A program made the position numbers and the translations under genes. This document shows, piece after piece, positions 26,598 through 35,707 of a stretch of 64,000 nt of DNA. Source of the DNA: Bacteroidales bacterium (GTDB taxonomy: Bacteria > Bacteroidota > Bacteroidia > Bacteroidales > DTU049); the NCBI GenBank assembly GCA_026418905.1, contig JAOAAK010000032.1, positions 1 through 64,000 on the forward strand, written 5' to 3'. The notes under the pieces were generated by a model. The model was not told the DNA's origin. It saw only the letters and a program-made list of their open reading frames with translations, and did no database searches. Positions within the stretch are counted from its first letter, which is position 1, and the number at the start of each line of letters is the position of its first letter.

Positions 26598-28322
26598 TTA
26601 CATTTTTTTCTCAGTAACAAGCAAATATTGCAATTTTCTTTTGATTTCAGCATCTTTGATGACCTTAATCCTCTCTCCCGTATATGGGTCTACTTCGGAG
26701 TAAAACATAACGGAGGAGAGGGTCAATGGAGTAGGAGTAAAATCCTGTACTTGTTCAGGAAATATGCGGAGTTGCTCCAATTCCTTTTTCAACCTCAAAT
26801 GACTTTGTTCATCACTGCCCGGATGAGAAGAAATGAGATATGGGTTGATTTGAAAATGTCTATGATTAACTTTTCGAAATTCCTTAACAAGTTTCTTAAA
26901 CAATTCAAACGATGGTTTTCTCATCAATTTTAGTGTCTTCTCGTCACTAAACTCAGGTGCTACTTTAAGTCGCCCCGACGTATGACGTTCTACTAGCTGT
27001 TCGAAATATTTTTTTCCACCCTTTACAAAGCCGTCACGATGTAAGAAAAGATCATAGCGAATACCAGATGAAATGAACACATGCTTAACGCCTGGAATGG
27101 ATGAGACTGCCCCATACAAATCCAACAATTCATTCATATTATTAGATAAATTTTGACATACTTTAGGATGAATGCAAGAAACCCGCTTACATTTTTTGCA
27201 AAGCTCAATATTATTCGGATGCATCTGATACATGTTGGCTGAAGGCCCTCCCAGATCAGTAATAGTACCTTTGAAATAAGGCATTTGAATGAGCTTATTA
27301 ACCTCTTCAATAACAGAATCTTTGCTTCGACTTTGAATAAATTTTCCCTGATGCATAGCTATGCTACAAAAACTGCATCCACCAAAACATCCACGATGTA
27401 AGGTAATGCTATTTTTGATCATCTCAAAAGCAGGAATAGGTGGTTTCTTTTTATATCGAGGATGAGGTTGACGTTGAAATGGTAAGCTATAAATATAATC
27501 CATTTCCTTTTCAGTAAGAGGAGTCATTGGTGGATGGGTCACAACGTACTTCTCACCATAAGGCTCCACCAATCCTTTTTTCGACCACGTACTTGTGTGT
27601 TGTTCTATCTTTAAAAAGTGCGCCACAAATTTTCTAGGATCATTTACGCAATCTTCATAAGAAGGCAAAACTTCATAATTCGTTGGGTAACTGTTTGCCA
27701 ATATTGTTGTTCCGGGAATAGCTAACGTCTCAGGCCGTTTTCCTTCCAAAAATGCTTGCGTCACAAACCAAAGTGATTTCTCAGCCATCCCGTAAATGAG
27801 TAGATCAGCACCGGTTTCAACCATAATAGATGGTTTTAGCATATCACTCCAGTAATCATAATGAATAAATCTTCTACAAGAAGCTTCGATGCCACCCAAA
27901 ATCACATATGAATCAGGGTAAAAAGTTTTTATTTTTTTCACATACACGTAACTTGCATAATCAGGTCGTAAACCTTTTCTTCCTCCTGGAGTATAATCAT
28001 CATTAGAACGTATGCGTTTTCTAGCCGTGTAATGATTCACCATTGAATCAACATTTCCAGCTGTTACTCCAAAAAAAAGTCTAGGTTTACCTAGCTTCTT
28101 AAAATCACGCCCATCATCTTGCCAGTTAGGCTGAGGAATAACCCCTACTTTTAGACCCCATGCATCCAATAATCTTGCTATAATAGCTACGCCAAATGAT
28201 GGATGGTCAACGTATGCATCGCCAGTTATTAAAATTACATCCACCTCATGCCACCCAAGACGTTTCATTTCATCTCTTGTGGTGGGGAGCCACGGGGTAA
28301 ATTGTTTCTTAATCGTCCACAT
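26598..28322 (-). CDS. YgiQ family radical SAM protein
   Basis: A 574-residue protein of the UPF0313/YgiQ family. An N-terminal domain (DVILITGDAYVDHPSFGVAII, cobalamin-binding-like) precedes the radical SAM core with the 4Fe-4S motif CFGGCSFC in TLHRGCFGGCSFCSIAMHQ. Further signatures are ITDLGGPSANMYQM, CKKCKRVSCIHPKVCQNL, and FQINPYLISSHPG. The reaction is not known for any member to my knowledge. It starts 14 bases before the end of the upstream GIN-domain gene, overlapping it. Confidence 0.93.
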   Translation of the reverse strand: MWTIKKQFTPWLPTTRDEMKRLGWHEVDVILITGDAYVDHPSFGVAIIARLLDAWGLKVGVIPQPNWQDDGRDFKKLGKPRLFFGVTAGNVDSMVNHYTARKRIRSNDDYTPGGRKGLRPDYASYVYVKKIKTFYPDSYVILGGIEASCRRFIHYDYWSDMLKPSIMVETGADLLIYGMAEKSLWFVTQAFLEGKRPETLAIPGTTILANSYPTNYEVLPSYEDCVNDPRKFVAHFLKIEQHTSTWSKKGLVEPYGEKYVVTHPPMTPLTEKEMDYIYSLPFQRQPHPRYKKKPPIPAFEMIKNSITLHRGCFGGCSFCSIAMHQGKFIQSRSKDSVIEEVNKLIQMPYFKGTITDLGGPSANMYQMHPNNIELCKKCKRVSCIHPKVCQNLSNNMNELLDLYGAVSSIPGVKHVFISSGIRYDLFLHRDGFVKGGKKYFEQLVERHTSGRLKVAPEFSDEKTLKLMRKPSFELFKKLVKEFRKVNHRHFQINPYLISSHPGSDEQSHLRLKKELEQLRIFPEQVQDFTPTPLTLSSVMFYSEVDPYTGERIKVIKDAEIKRKLQYLLVTEKKM

Positions 28323-29055
28323 AAATTAACTTACCACTTCCGACTTGATGAAGATAAAGATACAAAGGTACATTCGTATAATAAATATTTCCCGTATAGT
28401 GAATTGAAGCAATTAATGCATATTTGGCTGTTACAAACACATCGTTGTTGCTTCGGTTATCTACCATCAAAGTATCAGCTTCTACTTGCCTGAAAAAAAG
28501 CTTTGACGTGCCACAGTGGTAAATGTATAATTTCTTTGTTTTACCTTTTGCAACAAAACATCCTCCACCAGCATTAACATAAAAATTCATTGTCTGTGAT
28601 TTTCCTCGAAAGTACGTTATACCTCTTCCTATCCAGTAATCTATAGAAATTGAATCTCCCTGAAAATCATTGAGAAAAACATTGTCCATGTAGTTATCCG
28701 GTCTAAAATATCGAAAGTGAGAATAATAGACATAAACTACTGGATAATAAGATAAATTTCGAGTCCAATGACAACTGTTTTTTTCCTCGATAAATAAAGA
28801 TTTCCCTTTTTGCAAACAGCTGACGTCTTCAATCAACGACCGAGCAGCAATAATCTTGACATAATTCGTATCGGGTGTATATATTAAATACAAGGCGATT
28901 CTTCCTTTGACAAAAAGTGAATCAAATTTTCTCAAAGGTAGAATGAGGCTATCCAAAGGCTTCGATGATTTAAAACAATCAAAATCCTTTTCCTCTTGGC
29001 ATGAAAAGAGAAATAATACAATTAGTACATAAGCAAATTTCTTTACAAGCGACAT
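28309..29055 (-). CDS. GIN-domain (DUF2807) lipoprotein
   Basis: A 248-residue protein with lipobox YVLIVLFLFSCQEE. The mature part matches the putative auto-transporter adhesin head/GIN domain (DUF2807): LRKFDSLFVKGRIALYLIY, then beta-helix turns IDYWIGRGITYFRG, KTKKLYIYHCGTSKLFF and DTLMVDNRSNNDVFV. Such proteins are common in Bacteroidota with unknown function. The ATG at 29055 is preferred to 29067 because of signal peptide length. It overlaps the PagL-like gene upstream by 13 bases. Confidence 0.82.
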   Translation of the reverse strand: MSLVKKFAYVLIVLFLFSCQEEKDFDCFKSSKPLDSLILPLRKFDSLFVKGRIALYLIYTPDTNYVKIIAARSLIEDVSCLQKGKSLFIEEKNSCHWTRNLSYYPVVYVYYSHFRYFRPDNYMDNVFLNDFQGDSISIDYWIGRGITYFRGKSQTMNFYVNAGGGCFVAKGKTKKLYIYHCGTSKLFFRQVEADTLMVDNRSNNDVFVTAKYALIASIHYTGNIYYTNVPLYLYLHQVGSGKLIYVDD

Positions 29056-30083
29056 ATTACACCCCATTCAATGACATCAGCTTTGAAATAATGTGCCCTT
29101 AAAGCTGCATATATACCAAAACGCTCGCTAAAAAAATAACGGTACGACAAACGTTCAAAAAGTTGTTCTTTTTTGAAGAAAAAATTTTTTACATATGAGC
29201 CAAGTTCGAGTGTAATTTCTAGCCATCCGACAGGATACGTCCATCCAAGATGATATCCTATCTTGAGTTTATCCCACGATTGAACCATGGTGTCTTTAAA
29301 CAACATTAGATTATCGTAAATACTCTGATCATAAACAAAATCTAATCCCCCACTCCATCGGGAGAGCTGAGTAAAAGCAAATGTTTTATTTAAAGTCAGT
29401 GTAAAAACAGGGCTATGAGGACCTTCATACTTTCTTTGCTTGATCGATCCAGAAATGGAAATATCGATAAGATTAGGTACTCTAACATTTTGACCATATA
29501 CCAGCGAGTCAGGTTTTTGATTAAATGTATAAACTATTCCAACTCCAAGAATAGGAATATTGAGACCAAGGTTTGGCATCGTGACTGCACCATTAGAATA
29601 GTGATTCCAAGATAGATGAACGAAAGGTTCCCATCTATAAAAGGAAAATCTTCCTAACAATCCAATGCAAATCAAGGCATTTAAATGTGTTCCTAAAGCA
29701 TTGAACATGAAACTTTCTTCGGTATATTTAATGGTATTATATTCGATTCCAACTCTTGTTTCTAGGAAAAAAATTTTTTTCCGCTCTAATGGGAATCTGA
29801 GATTATATGCTAAACCAAACGAACTCCCAACCAAATCTTTCTCGCCAGCTTTGATATATTGTAGGCTTAAGCCTTTGAAAATATTATTACCTTGGTTAAG
29901 CATGGACGACCTTTTCACTATGTAATTCATTGAAAAACGAAATGAGTGATCTTTTAAGTAATACCACATATCTGCATGATGTGGAACAACAAAACCATAT
30001 CCCCCATCCACTTCAACATATTTTTGTGGAGTCAATGATAAGCAATAAAATATTAAAACACCTAAATTTACTATGTGTTTCAT
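29043..30083 (-). CDS. acyloxyacyl hydrolase / PagL-like lipid A deacylase
   Basis: An outer-membrane beta-barrel protein of 346 residues. The signal peptide is MKHIVNLGVLIFYCLSL. The barrel strands alternate aromatic and polar residues and end in an aromatic-rich C-terminal half. The segment FVHLSWNHYSNGA followed by PNLGLN matches the PagL catalytic His-x-Ser motif and the conserved PN.G turn. PagL removes a 3-O acyl chain from lipid A. The C-terminal third (about 120 residues) is longer than in short PagL proteins but is usual for Bacteroidota homologues. The Met at residue 13 of the longest frame was taken as start. Confidence 0.75.
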   Translation of the reverse strand: MKHIVNLGVLIFYCLSLTPQKYVEVDGGYGFVVPHHADMWYYLKDHSFRFSMNYIVKRSSMLNQGNNIFKGLSLQYIKAGEKDLVGSSFGLAYNLRFPLERKKIFFLETRVGIEYNTIKYTEESFMFNALGTHLNALICIGLLGRFSFYRWEPFVHLSWNHYSNGAVTMPNLGLNIPILGVGIVYTFNQKPDSLVYGQNVRVPNLIDISISGSIKQRKYEGPHSPVFTLTLNKTFAFTQLSRWSGGLDFVYDQSIYDNLMLFKDTMVQSWDKLKIGYHLGWTYPVGWLEITLELGSYVKNFFFKKEQLFERLSYRYFFSERFGIYAALRAHYFKADVIEWGVICRL

Positions 30084-30156
30084 TGATGCCAAATTACTAA
30101 AGATTTTAAAAATATTCATTTTCGTAAATTCACATTAATATCTTCAAAAAAAATTA

Positions 30157-30164
30157 TATATTTG
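30157..30164 (+). promoter_or_regulatory. -7 element of the gene at 30179
   Basis: TATATTTG lies 15 bases before the ATG at 30179, in the divergent intergenic region. There is no clear -33 TTG. Confidence 0.45.
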
Positions 30165-30178
30165 TCAAAACAATCAAC

Positions 30179-30967
30179 ATGCGTATTACTGCAATAATAG
30201 TTTTCTTCTTAGTTCCATTCGTTTTCCTTGTCTCAGCTATTGATAAAATATCTGTTCATGGTTTTTACAATGGAGAAAACATCATCATCGTAAATCCATA
30301 TAGCAACCAACGTTTTGCCATTGAAAAAATTGAAATTAACTCAAAAGTATGGCAGGGTGATCTTGCCTCAAGTGCTATAGAAATTGAATTACAAAATATG
30401 AATTTTCGTTTAGGAGAATTTCTGACCATTACCATATATTATCACGACGATTTTCCGCAACCTTATGTTTTCAATTCAGATGCTCTTCGTGAATTAAAAT
30501 ATTTTGAATTTAAGGAAATTACAATCGACAAAAAAACTGAAAAATTTTCATGGAAAGTGAATATTACTCATTCTAAAGGAAAATTTTTAATTGAACAATA
30601 CTGGGGGACTCAATGGTTAAAAATAGGCGAAGTCAAAGTAGAAGATAGCATTTCTTATAATTCATATTCTTTTGTCTTTAATTCCAACAGTGGAAAAAAT
30701 TTATTCCGCATTACTTACTTAAGCCCTTTAAACTCCATTTCCATTTCTCCTCATATCAAATACACTTCTAAAAAGCAACCCGTTAGCATTATTAAAAACA
30801 CAGGCAATGAAATTTCTTTTTCAACAACGTCTCGTTTTATGGTCTACAACACCAGAGCACAAATGGTAAAGGATGGTACTGCTGAAAAAGTTGATATGTC
30901 TGATCTCCCCTCTGGTAGATATTTCTTACTATACGACGGCAATCTTACAGAATTCAGAAAAAAATAA
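30179..30967 (+). CDS. secreted protein, probable T9SS cargo with C-terminal sorting domain
   Basis: A 262-residue protein starting with a signal peptide (MRITAIIVFFLVPFVFLVSA). The middle is unrecognised beta-rich sequence. The last 45 residues (SFSTTSRFMVYNTRAQMV, then VDMSDLPSGRYFLLYDG and a basic end FRKK) follow the pattern of the type A T9SS sorting domain: VYN..G..V, DVS.LP.G.Y.L, ending in Lys. That makes it a candidate substrate of the secretion system encoded at 31848-42787. The N-terminal function is unknown. Confidence 0.68.
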   Translation: MRITAIIVFFLVPFVFLVSAIDKISVHGFYNGENIIIVNPYSNQRFAIEKIEINSKVWQGDLASSAIEIELQNMNFRLGEFLTITIYYHDDFPQPYVFNSDALRELKYFEFKEITIDKKTEKFSWKVNITHSKGKFLIEQYWGTQWLKIGEVKVEDSISYNSYSFVFNSNSGKNLFRITYLSPLNSISISPHIKYTSKKQPVSIIKNTGNEISFSTTSRFMVYNTRAQMVKDGTAEKVDMSDLPSGRYFLLYDGNLTEFRKK

Positions 30968-31003
30968 GTAGTTCATAGCCTATATGAATATTAGAAATAT
31001 TCT

Positions 31004-31759
31004 TTGGAGGGTAAAGCATTTTACGTTTTTTTTTTACTTCCTTCTCCAAGTGGAAAAAATTATAAATGGTTAAATGATTTGTATTTTTTTTTAAAAAATA
31101 AGTGCAAAAAAACGTCGGTTCCTAAAAATATTTATCGGTTTTGGAAATGTAATAACACTAAAATTTCATTTCAAGACCCAGGCTCATATGGTAAAATAGT
31201 TAGAAGCAAGGTTAAAGAAATTTTCAGAAGAACATCTAAATCCTCAAAACAAGCATGTAAATTAGCCCATATAGCACGATTCATTCAAGCAAAAGAAATT
31301 CTCGAACTGGGAACAGGTTTTGGAACTACTTCTCTTGTTCTTAAGCTTGTAAATCCTCATAGCAAAGTCATTACTGTAGAAGGTGTGAAAGAAATTGCCA
31401 ATATGGCTAAAGAAACTTTCAGTATGATCGGAGTTGAAATAGAACTATTACCCATGAATTTTACAGATGCTTTAAGAAAATTTGAGGATGAAAAACGTGT
31501 TTTTAATTTCATATTTCTTGATGGTCATCATGAACCTTGCTCGTCGGAAATGTACATTAACCATCTTTTACCACACATGTCGAGCAAATCTATTTTGATC
31601 ATTGATGATATTTTCTATAATAAAGCCATGAATTCATGGTGGATGTCTTTCTTTCCTGATGCTTTCTCAATCAAAATTACCACATGGGATGCTGGGATAC
31701 TCATTAAAAACCCAGACTTTAAAAAAAAGGAATATTTTACATGGAAAATTTTATTGTAG
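31004..31759 (+). CDS. class I SAM-dependent methyltransferase (possible frameshift at 5' end)
   Basis: Rossmann-fold methyltransferase of the O-methyltransferase type. Motif I is ILELGTGFGTTSLVLKL, followed by VITVEG (acidic ribose ligand), FNFIFLDGHHEP and SILIIDDIFYNKAM. Upstream FQDPGSYGKIVRSKVKE matches the Bacteroidota subfamily. The frame starts only with TTG at 31004. An ATG at 30984 in another frame gives MNIRNILWRVKHFTFFF, a more natural N-terminus, and one extra T in the T10 run (31026-31035) would join the two. Either a sequencing error, a slippery tract or a real TTG start could explain this. Confidence 0.8.
   Translation: MEGKAFYVFFLLPSPSGKNYKWLNDLYFFLKNKCKKTSVPKNIYRFWKCNNTKISFQDPGSYGKIVRSKVKEIFRRTSKSSKQACKLAHIARFIQAKEILELGTGFGTTSLVLKLVNPHSKVITVEGVKEIANMAKETFSMIGVEIELLPMNFTDALRKFEDEKRVFNFIFLDGHHEPCSSEMYINHLLPHMSSKSILIIDDIFYNKAMNSWWMSFFPDAFSIKITTWDAGILIKNPDFKKKEYFTWKILL
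31026..31035 (+). repeat. T10 homopolymer in the 5' part of the methyltransferase gene
   Basis: Ten consecutive T at the point where two reading frames would join. One added T fuses the ATG at 30984 with the methyltransferase frame. Such tracts can change length by slippage and are prone to sequencing error. Confidence 0.6.
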
Positions 31760-31800
31760 CTGCAACCTTTTAACAACATTTACAGTATAAATAAAAAAAG

Positions 31801-31830
31801 TTGGAAGTTATAAAAAACATATTATTTTTG
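31801..31830 (+). promoter_or_regulatory. promoter of the porP-gldJ operon
   Basis: TTG at 31801-31803, exactly 19 bases, then TATTTTTG at 31823-31830: a complete match to the Bacteroidota promoter. Transcription would begin about ten bases before the ATG at 31848. Confidence 0.75.
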
Positions 31831-31847
31831 TAGTAAATTCAGGGAAA

Positions 31848-32825
31848 ATGGGAAAATATATATTATTCGCAGGCATGATGATGTTGATGTTTACTGCTTA
31901 TGGACAAGATCCTCATTTCTCTCAATACTATGCTAATCCTTTGTATTTAAATCCTGCACTTGCTGGGGCTCCTATCTGTCCTCGGCTTGTGATGAATTTC
32001 CGAAATCAATGGCCTTCCATTAGTGGACAATATGTAACTTACAATGCAAGTTTTGATATGCATATTGATGCTATTTCTGGTGGTGTAGGGGTTTTGGTTA
32101 ATGTAGACAGAGCAGGGGAAGGCGCTTTAAGTACTACTATGGCAAGTGGAATTTATTCATATAGGTTAAATCTTAATGATAAATTTTCCCTAAAAACTGG
32201 AATACAGGCAACTTTCTTGCAAAAATCACTGGATTGGACAAAACTCACTTTTCCCGATCAGATTGATCCAAGGCATGGTTTTGTTTATAATACCAACGAA
32301 ACTTATCCTGAAGAATTGACAAAGACCATTGCAGATTTTTCTGCAGGCATGGTACTTTATAGTGATAGATTTTATTTCGGGTTTGCTTCACATCACCTTA
32401 CAACTCCCAACGAAGGTTTTATCAGTGTATCCGAGATGCCTATTAAGTGGACATTACATACAGGAGCTATCATCAGCATTGAAGGAACACCAGCCCGCAA
32501 AAGAACGATCGAAGAAACATCCATCTCACCCAACTTGCTTTTCATGAAGCAAGGAAAATTTGAGCAATTAAATTATGGATTCTATTTCAACAAATATCCA
32601 TTTGTTGCTGGTTTGTGGTTCAGACATAATTTTGACAATCCTGACGCCGTTATTTTACTAATAGGCTTTCTTAACCCCAGTTTTCGAGTCGGCTATAGTT
32701 ATGATCTAACCGTATCTAAATTAACTAATGCAACAGGTGGTGCTCATGAATTTTCATTAACACTACAATTTCCTTGTCCTCCCAAAATTAAACGAATTCG
32801 TGCAATACAATGTCCATCATTTTAA
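31848..32825 (+). CDS. porP: PorP/SprF family outer-membrane protein
   Basis: Beta-barrel component of the type IX secretion/gliding system, 325 residues. The signal peptide ends near TAYGQDPHFSQYYANPLYLNPALAG, the hallmark N-terminus of the family. Strand motifs include NFRNQWPSISGQY, FSAGMVLYSDRFYFGFASHHL and the C-terminal RVGYSYDLTVSKL with a preceding FLNPSF. PorP/SprF proteins help export or anchor specific cargo at the cell surface. The gene forms an operon with gldJ, 21 bases downstream; a second paralogue lies at 41834. Confidence 0.92.
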   Translation: MGKYILFAGMMMLMFTAYGQDPHFSQYYANPLYLNPALAGAPICPRLVMNFRNQWPSISGQYVTYNASFDMHIDAISGGVGVLVNVDRAGEGALSTTMASGIYSYRLNLNDKFSLKTGIQATFLQKSLDWTKLTFPDQIDPRHGFVYNTNETYPEELTKTIADFSAGMVLYSDRFYFGFASHHLTTPNEGFISVSEMPIKWTLHTGAIISIEGTPARKRTIEETSISPNLLFMKQGKFEQLNYGFYFNKYPFVAGLWFRHNFDNPDAVILLIGFLNPSFRVGYSYDLTVSKLTNATGGAHEFSLTLQFPCPPKIKRIRAIQCPSF

Positions 32826-32846
32826 TGAAATTTTAAAAAACATCAT

Positions 32847-34346
32847 ATGACAAGAAAAGTTTTTCAATTAGGGCAATTGCTAGTTTTGATGGCAACAGTT
32901 TTTTTGCTATCCGGATGCTATAAGGAACGTTCCCGAACAACTGCTTGGTTTTATAATACTTCCAAATGGGGTGGTTTTGAAGTAGTTCCCTATGAAGAAC
33001 AAGAAACCGGACCTGGCTTGGTTCTTATTGAAGGTGGAACTTTTGTAATGGGACGTACCGAACAGGATGTAGTTTTTCAATGGAATAACGTTCCAAGAAG
33101 GGTAACCGTATCCTCTTTTTACATGGATATGGCTGAAATAGCTAACGTGGATTATCGCGAATATATATACTGGCTATCTAGAGTTTTTGGCACAGATTAT
33201 CCTCAGGTAGTTAAAGAAGCATTACCCGACACTCTCGTATGGCGTTCAAGGCTGGCTTACAATGAGCCTTATGTCGAATATTACTTCAGACATCCGGCCT
33301 ATCAATATTACCCTGTTGTAGGCGTAAGTTGGACAAAAGCCACGCGCTATGCAGAATGGAGAACAGACCGTGTCAACGAGTATATTCTAATCCGTGAAGG
33401 TATTCTAAAAGTCGACCCAAACCAAACAGGTGAAGAAAACTTTAATACCGATGCATATCTTGCAGGTCAGTATGAAGGAATGGTAAAAAATGATCTTTAT
33501 GATTTAAATCCCAGTGGAAGTGGAACTCGTAAAGTTCGTATGGAAGATGGTATTTTACTACCCAAATATCGCCTTCCTACTGAAGCTGAGTGGGAATTTG
33601 CTGCACTTGGTTTGATTGGCAATACTATTTTCGAACGTGTTATTGAAAGAAGAATTTATCCATGGAACGGGCATATACTGCGAACCGATTACCAAAAAAA
33701 CATGGGTGATTTTGTAGTTAACTTCAAGCGGGGTAGAGGCGATAATATGGGTGTTGCAGGATATCTTAATGATGCAGCAGACATTACTGCTCCTGTTTAT
33801 TCATACTGGCCCAATGATTATGGTTTGTACAACATGGGTGGAAATGTGTCTGAATGGGTTATGGATGTTTATCGCCCTCTTTCATTTGAAGATGTTGATG
33901 ATTTCAGGCCTTTCCGTGGTAATCAGTTTATGACTAAAGTAACCGACGAAGAAGGTGCTATAGCAGAAAAAGATTCTTTGGGCCGTATTCGTTGGCGCCC
34001 TGTCACTCCTGAAGAATCTGCTGGGCGCAGAAATTATAGGTATTCTGACAATAGAGATTATTTAGATGGTGATTTTGTTTCCTCCATCTACTTTGACAAT
34101 GAAGAAATGGCTGCAGAAGAAAATAAAAACCGCCTTATGTACGAATACGGAAGAACTTCTATGATTAACAATAATGCTCGTGTTTACAAAGGTGGTTCAT
34201 GGAAAGATAGAGCTTATTGGGTCAGTCCTGGAACTCGTCGCTTCCTCGACCAAGACCTTGCAACCGATTATATTGGATTTAGATGTGCAATGACACGAGT
34301 AGGTAGTCCCGTTGGTCTTGGAAGAGGAACTGGAGGTAGACGTTAA
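32847..34346 (+). CDS. gldJ: gliding motility lipoprotein GldJ
   Basis: Outer-membrane lipoprotein of 499 residues needed for gliding and T9SS stability in flavobacteria. The lipobox is VFLLSGCYKE. A formylglycine-generating-enzyme-type domain follows: GLVLIEGGTFVMGRTEQDV, YYPVVGVSWTKATRYAEWRTDRVNE, YRLPTEAEWEFAALGL, NDYGLYNMGGNVSEWV and VYKGGSWKDRAYWVSPGTRR. The motifs WRTDRVNE, RRF.DQDLATDYIGFRCAM and the long insert before RMEDGILLP match GldJ more than GldK as I recall them. The active-site cysteines of true FGE are absent, as usual for Gld proteins. A strong terminator follows. Confidence 0.85.
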   Translation: MTRKVFQLGQLLVLMATVFLLSGCYKERSRTTAWFYNTSKWGGFEVVPYEEQETGPGLVLIEGGTFVMGRTEQDVVFQWNNVPRRVTVSSFYMDMAEIANVDYREYIYWLSRVFGTDYPQVVKEALPDTLVWRSRLAYNEPYVEYYFRHPAYQYYPVVGVSWTKATRYAEWRTDRVNEYILIREGILKVDPNQTGEENFNTDAYLAGQYEGMVKNDLYDLNPSGSGTRKVRMEDGILLPKYRLPTEAEWEFAALGLIGNTIFERVIERRIYPWNGHILRTDYQKNMGDFVVNFKRGRGDNMGVAGYLNDAADITAPVYSYWPNDYGLYNMGGNVSEWVMDVYRPLSFEDVDDFRPFRGNQFMTKVTDEEGAIAEKDSLGRIRWRPVTPEESAGRRNYRYSDNRDYLDGDFVSSIYFDNEEMAAEENKNRLMYEYGRTSMINNNARVYKGGSWKDRAYWVSPGTRRFLDQDLATDYIGFRCAMTRVGSPVGLGRGTGGRR

Positions 34347-34374
34347 AAAATTATGTAATAAATTCTTAATTTTA

Positions 34375-34399
34375 ATCCCGCTCATATGCGGGATTTTTT
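34375..34399 (+). terminator. intrinsic terminator of porP-gldJ
   Basis: Arms ATCCCGC (34375-34381) and GCGGGAT (34388-34394), loop TCATAT, followed by six T. It ends 12 bases before the murF start codon, so murF may need readthrough or a promoter I cannot see. Confidence 0.85.
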
Positions 34400-34411
34400 A
34401 ATTTTAGGACC

Positions 34412-35707
34412 ATGAAGAATTTATATGAAGCTTTTCTCAAAAGTAAAGGTATTCAAACCGACACCAGAAGGCTCAAAAAGGGTGAAATTTTTATTGCTCT
34501 CAAAGGACAAAATTTTGACGCTAACACCTTAGTAGATGAAGCTTTACAAAAAGGTGCTGTTAAAGTGATTACATCCAATCCCACATTTTCTCATCATCCT
34601 GACTGTTTTTTTGTAAAAGATACTCTTGCTACTCTCCAGGATCTGGCAAATTATCACAGAAAGCAATTTAACCTCCCAATCATAGGAATTACTGGTACCA
34701 ATGGCAAAACAACAACCAAAGAACTCATAGCTCACGTGCTTAGCCAAAAATACAAGTGTCTCTATACAACCTCAAACTTGAACAATCATATTGGTGTACC
34801 TCTCACATTATTACAACTCTCAAACATACATGAAATAGCTGTTATAGAAATGGGAGCAAATCATCCAGGTGATATAGCACAACTTTGTGAAATTGCCGAA
34901 CCCACCTACGGTATTATTACAAACATCGGTAAAGCTCATCTGGAAGGATTTCTGACTTATGAGAATATTATTAAAACTAAGAATGAACTTTATCAATACA
35001 TTAAAAATACCGATGGTACAGTTTTCGTCAATCAAGATGATGAGCTCCTCGTTTCTATTTCCACATCAATTAGTAAAAAAATTTATTACTCCATCTCAAC
35101 TTTTCAAGTTCATATTCATGATAGATTTCCCCTAGTCTTTACATGGTCCTTCGAAAACAAATCGTATTTCTTAAAATCTAATTTCTTCGGAGAATATAAT
35201 CTTCCCAACTTTCTTGCAGCTATCTGTGTGGGACTATATTTCAATATACCACCAGATACGATTAATAAAGCCTTGTCCGACTACGTTCCTCAAAACATGC
35301 GATCTCAAATAATCAAAACTTCTAACAATACTGTTATTTTAGACGCATACAATGCTAATCCTACATCGTTGCACAAGGTTTTAACTGAATTTCTGAATCA
35401 AGAAACACCCCTGCAAAGAGGACTCATTTTAGGTGAAATGCTCGAACTTGGAGAATACACAGCTGACGAACATGCTAAAATACTTAATTTTCTTGCACAT
35501 CACGTGAAACAACATCAAAATATTCAACTTGTTATATTAGTTGGTAATAGCTTTTATCAATTCAAAGACGCATTTCCTTCGTTTATTTTTTTCCCAACTG
35601 CGGGAGAAGCTCATACATATTTAGAACAAAATCCTCCTTACCAATATCTTTTATTAATTAAGGGAAGTCGAGGAAATAAACTGGAAAATCTCATTCCTTT
35701 ATTATGA
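34412..35707 (+). CDS. murF: UDP-MurNAc-tripeptide--D-Ala-D-Ala ligase
   Basis: Adds D-Ala-D-Ala to the peptidoglycan precursor in the cytoplasm. The 431-residue protein begins with a substrate domain (IQTDTRRLKKGEIFIALKG), then the Mur-ligase P-loop IGITGTNGKTTTKELI, NNHIGVPLTLLQL, IEMGANHPGDI, GKAHLEGFLTYENI, and VILDAYNANPTSL, ending with LILGEMLELG. All are MurF features. It overlaps anmK by four bases. A second MurF domain is fused to alanine racemase at 58445, so the genome has at least two. Confidence 0.95.
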   Translation: MKNLYEAFLKSKGIQTDTRRLKKGEIFIALKGQNFDANTLVDEALQKGAVKVITSNPTFSHHPDCFFVKDTLATLQDLANYHRKQFNLPIIGITGTNGKTTTKELIAHVLSQKYKCLYTTSNLNNHIGVPLTLLQLSNIHEIAVIEMGANHPGDIAQLCEIAEPTYGIITNIGKAHLEGFLTYENIIKTKNELYQYIKNTDGTVFVNQDDELLVSISTSISKKIYYSISTFQVHIHDRFPLVFTWSFENKSYFLKSNFFGEYNLPNFLAAICVGLYFNIPPDTINKALSDYVPQNMRSQIIKTSNNTVILDAYNANPTSLHKVLTEFLNQETPLQRGLILGEMLELGEYTADEHAKILNFLAHHVKQHQNIQLVILVGNSFYQFKDAFPSFIFFPTAGEAHTYLEQNPPYQYLLLIKGSRGNKLENLIPLL

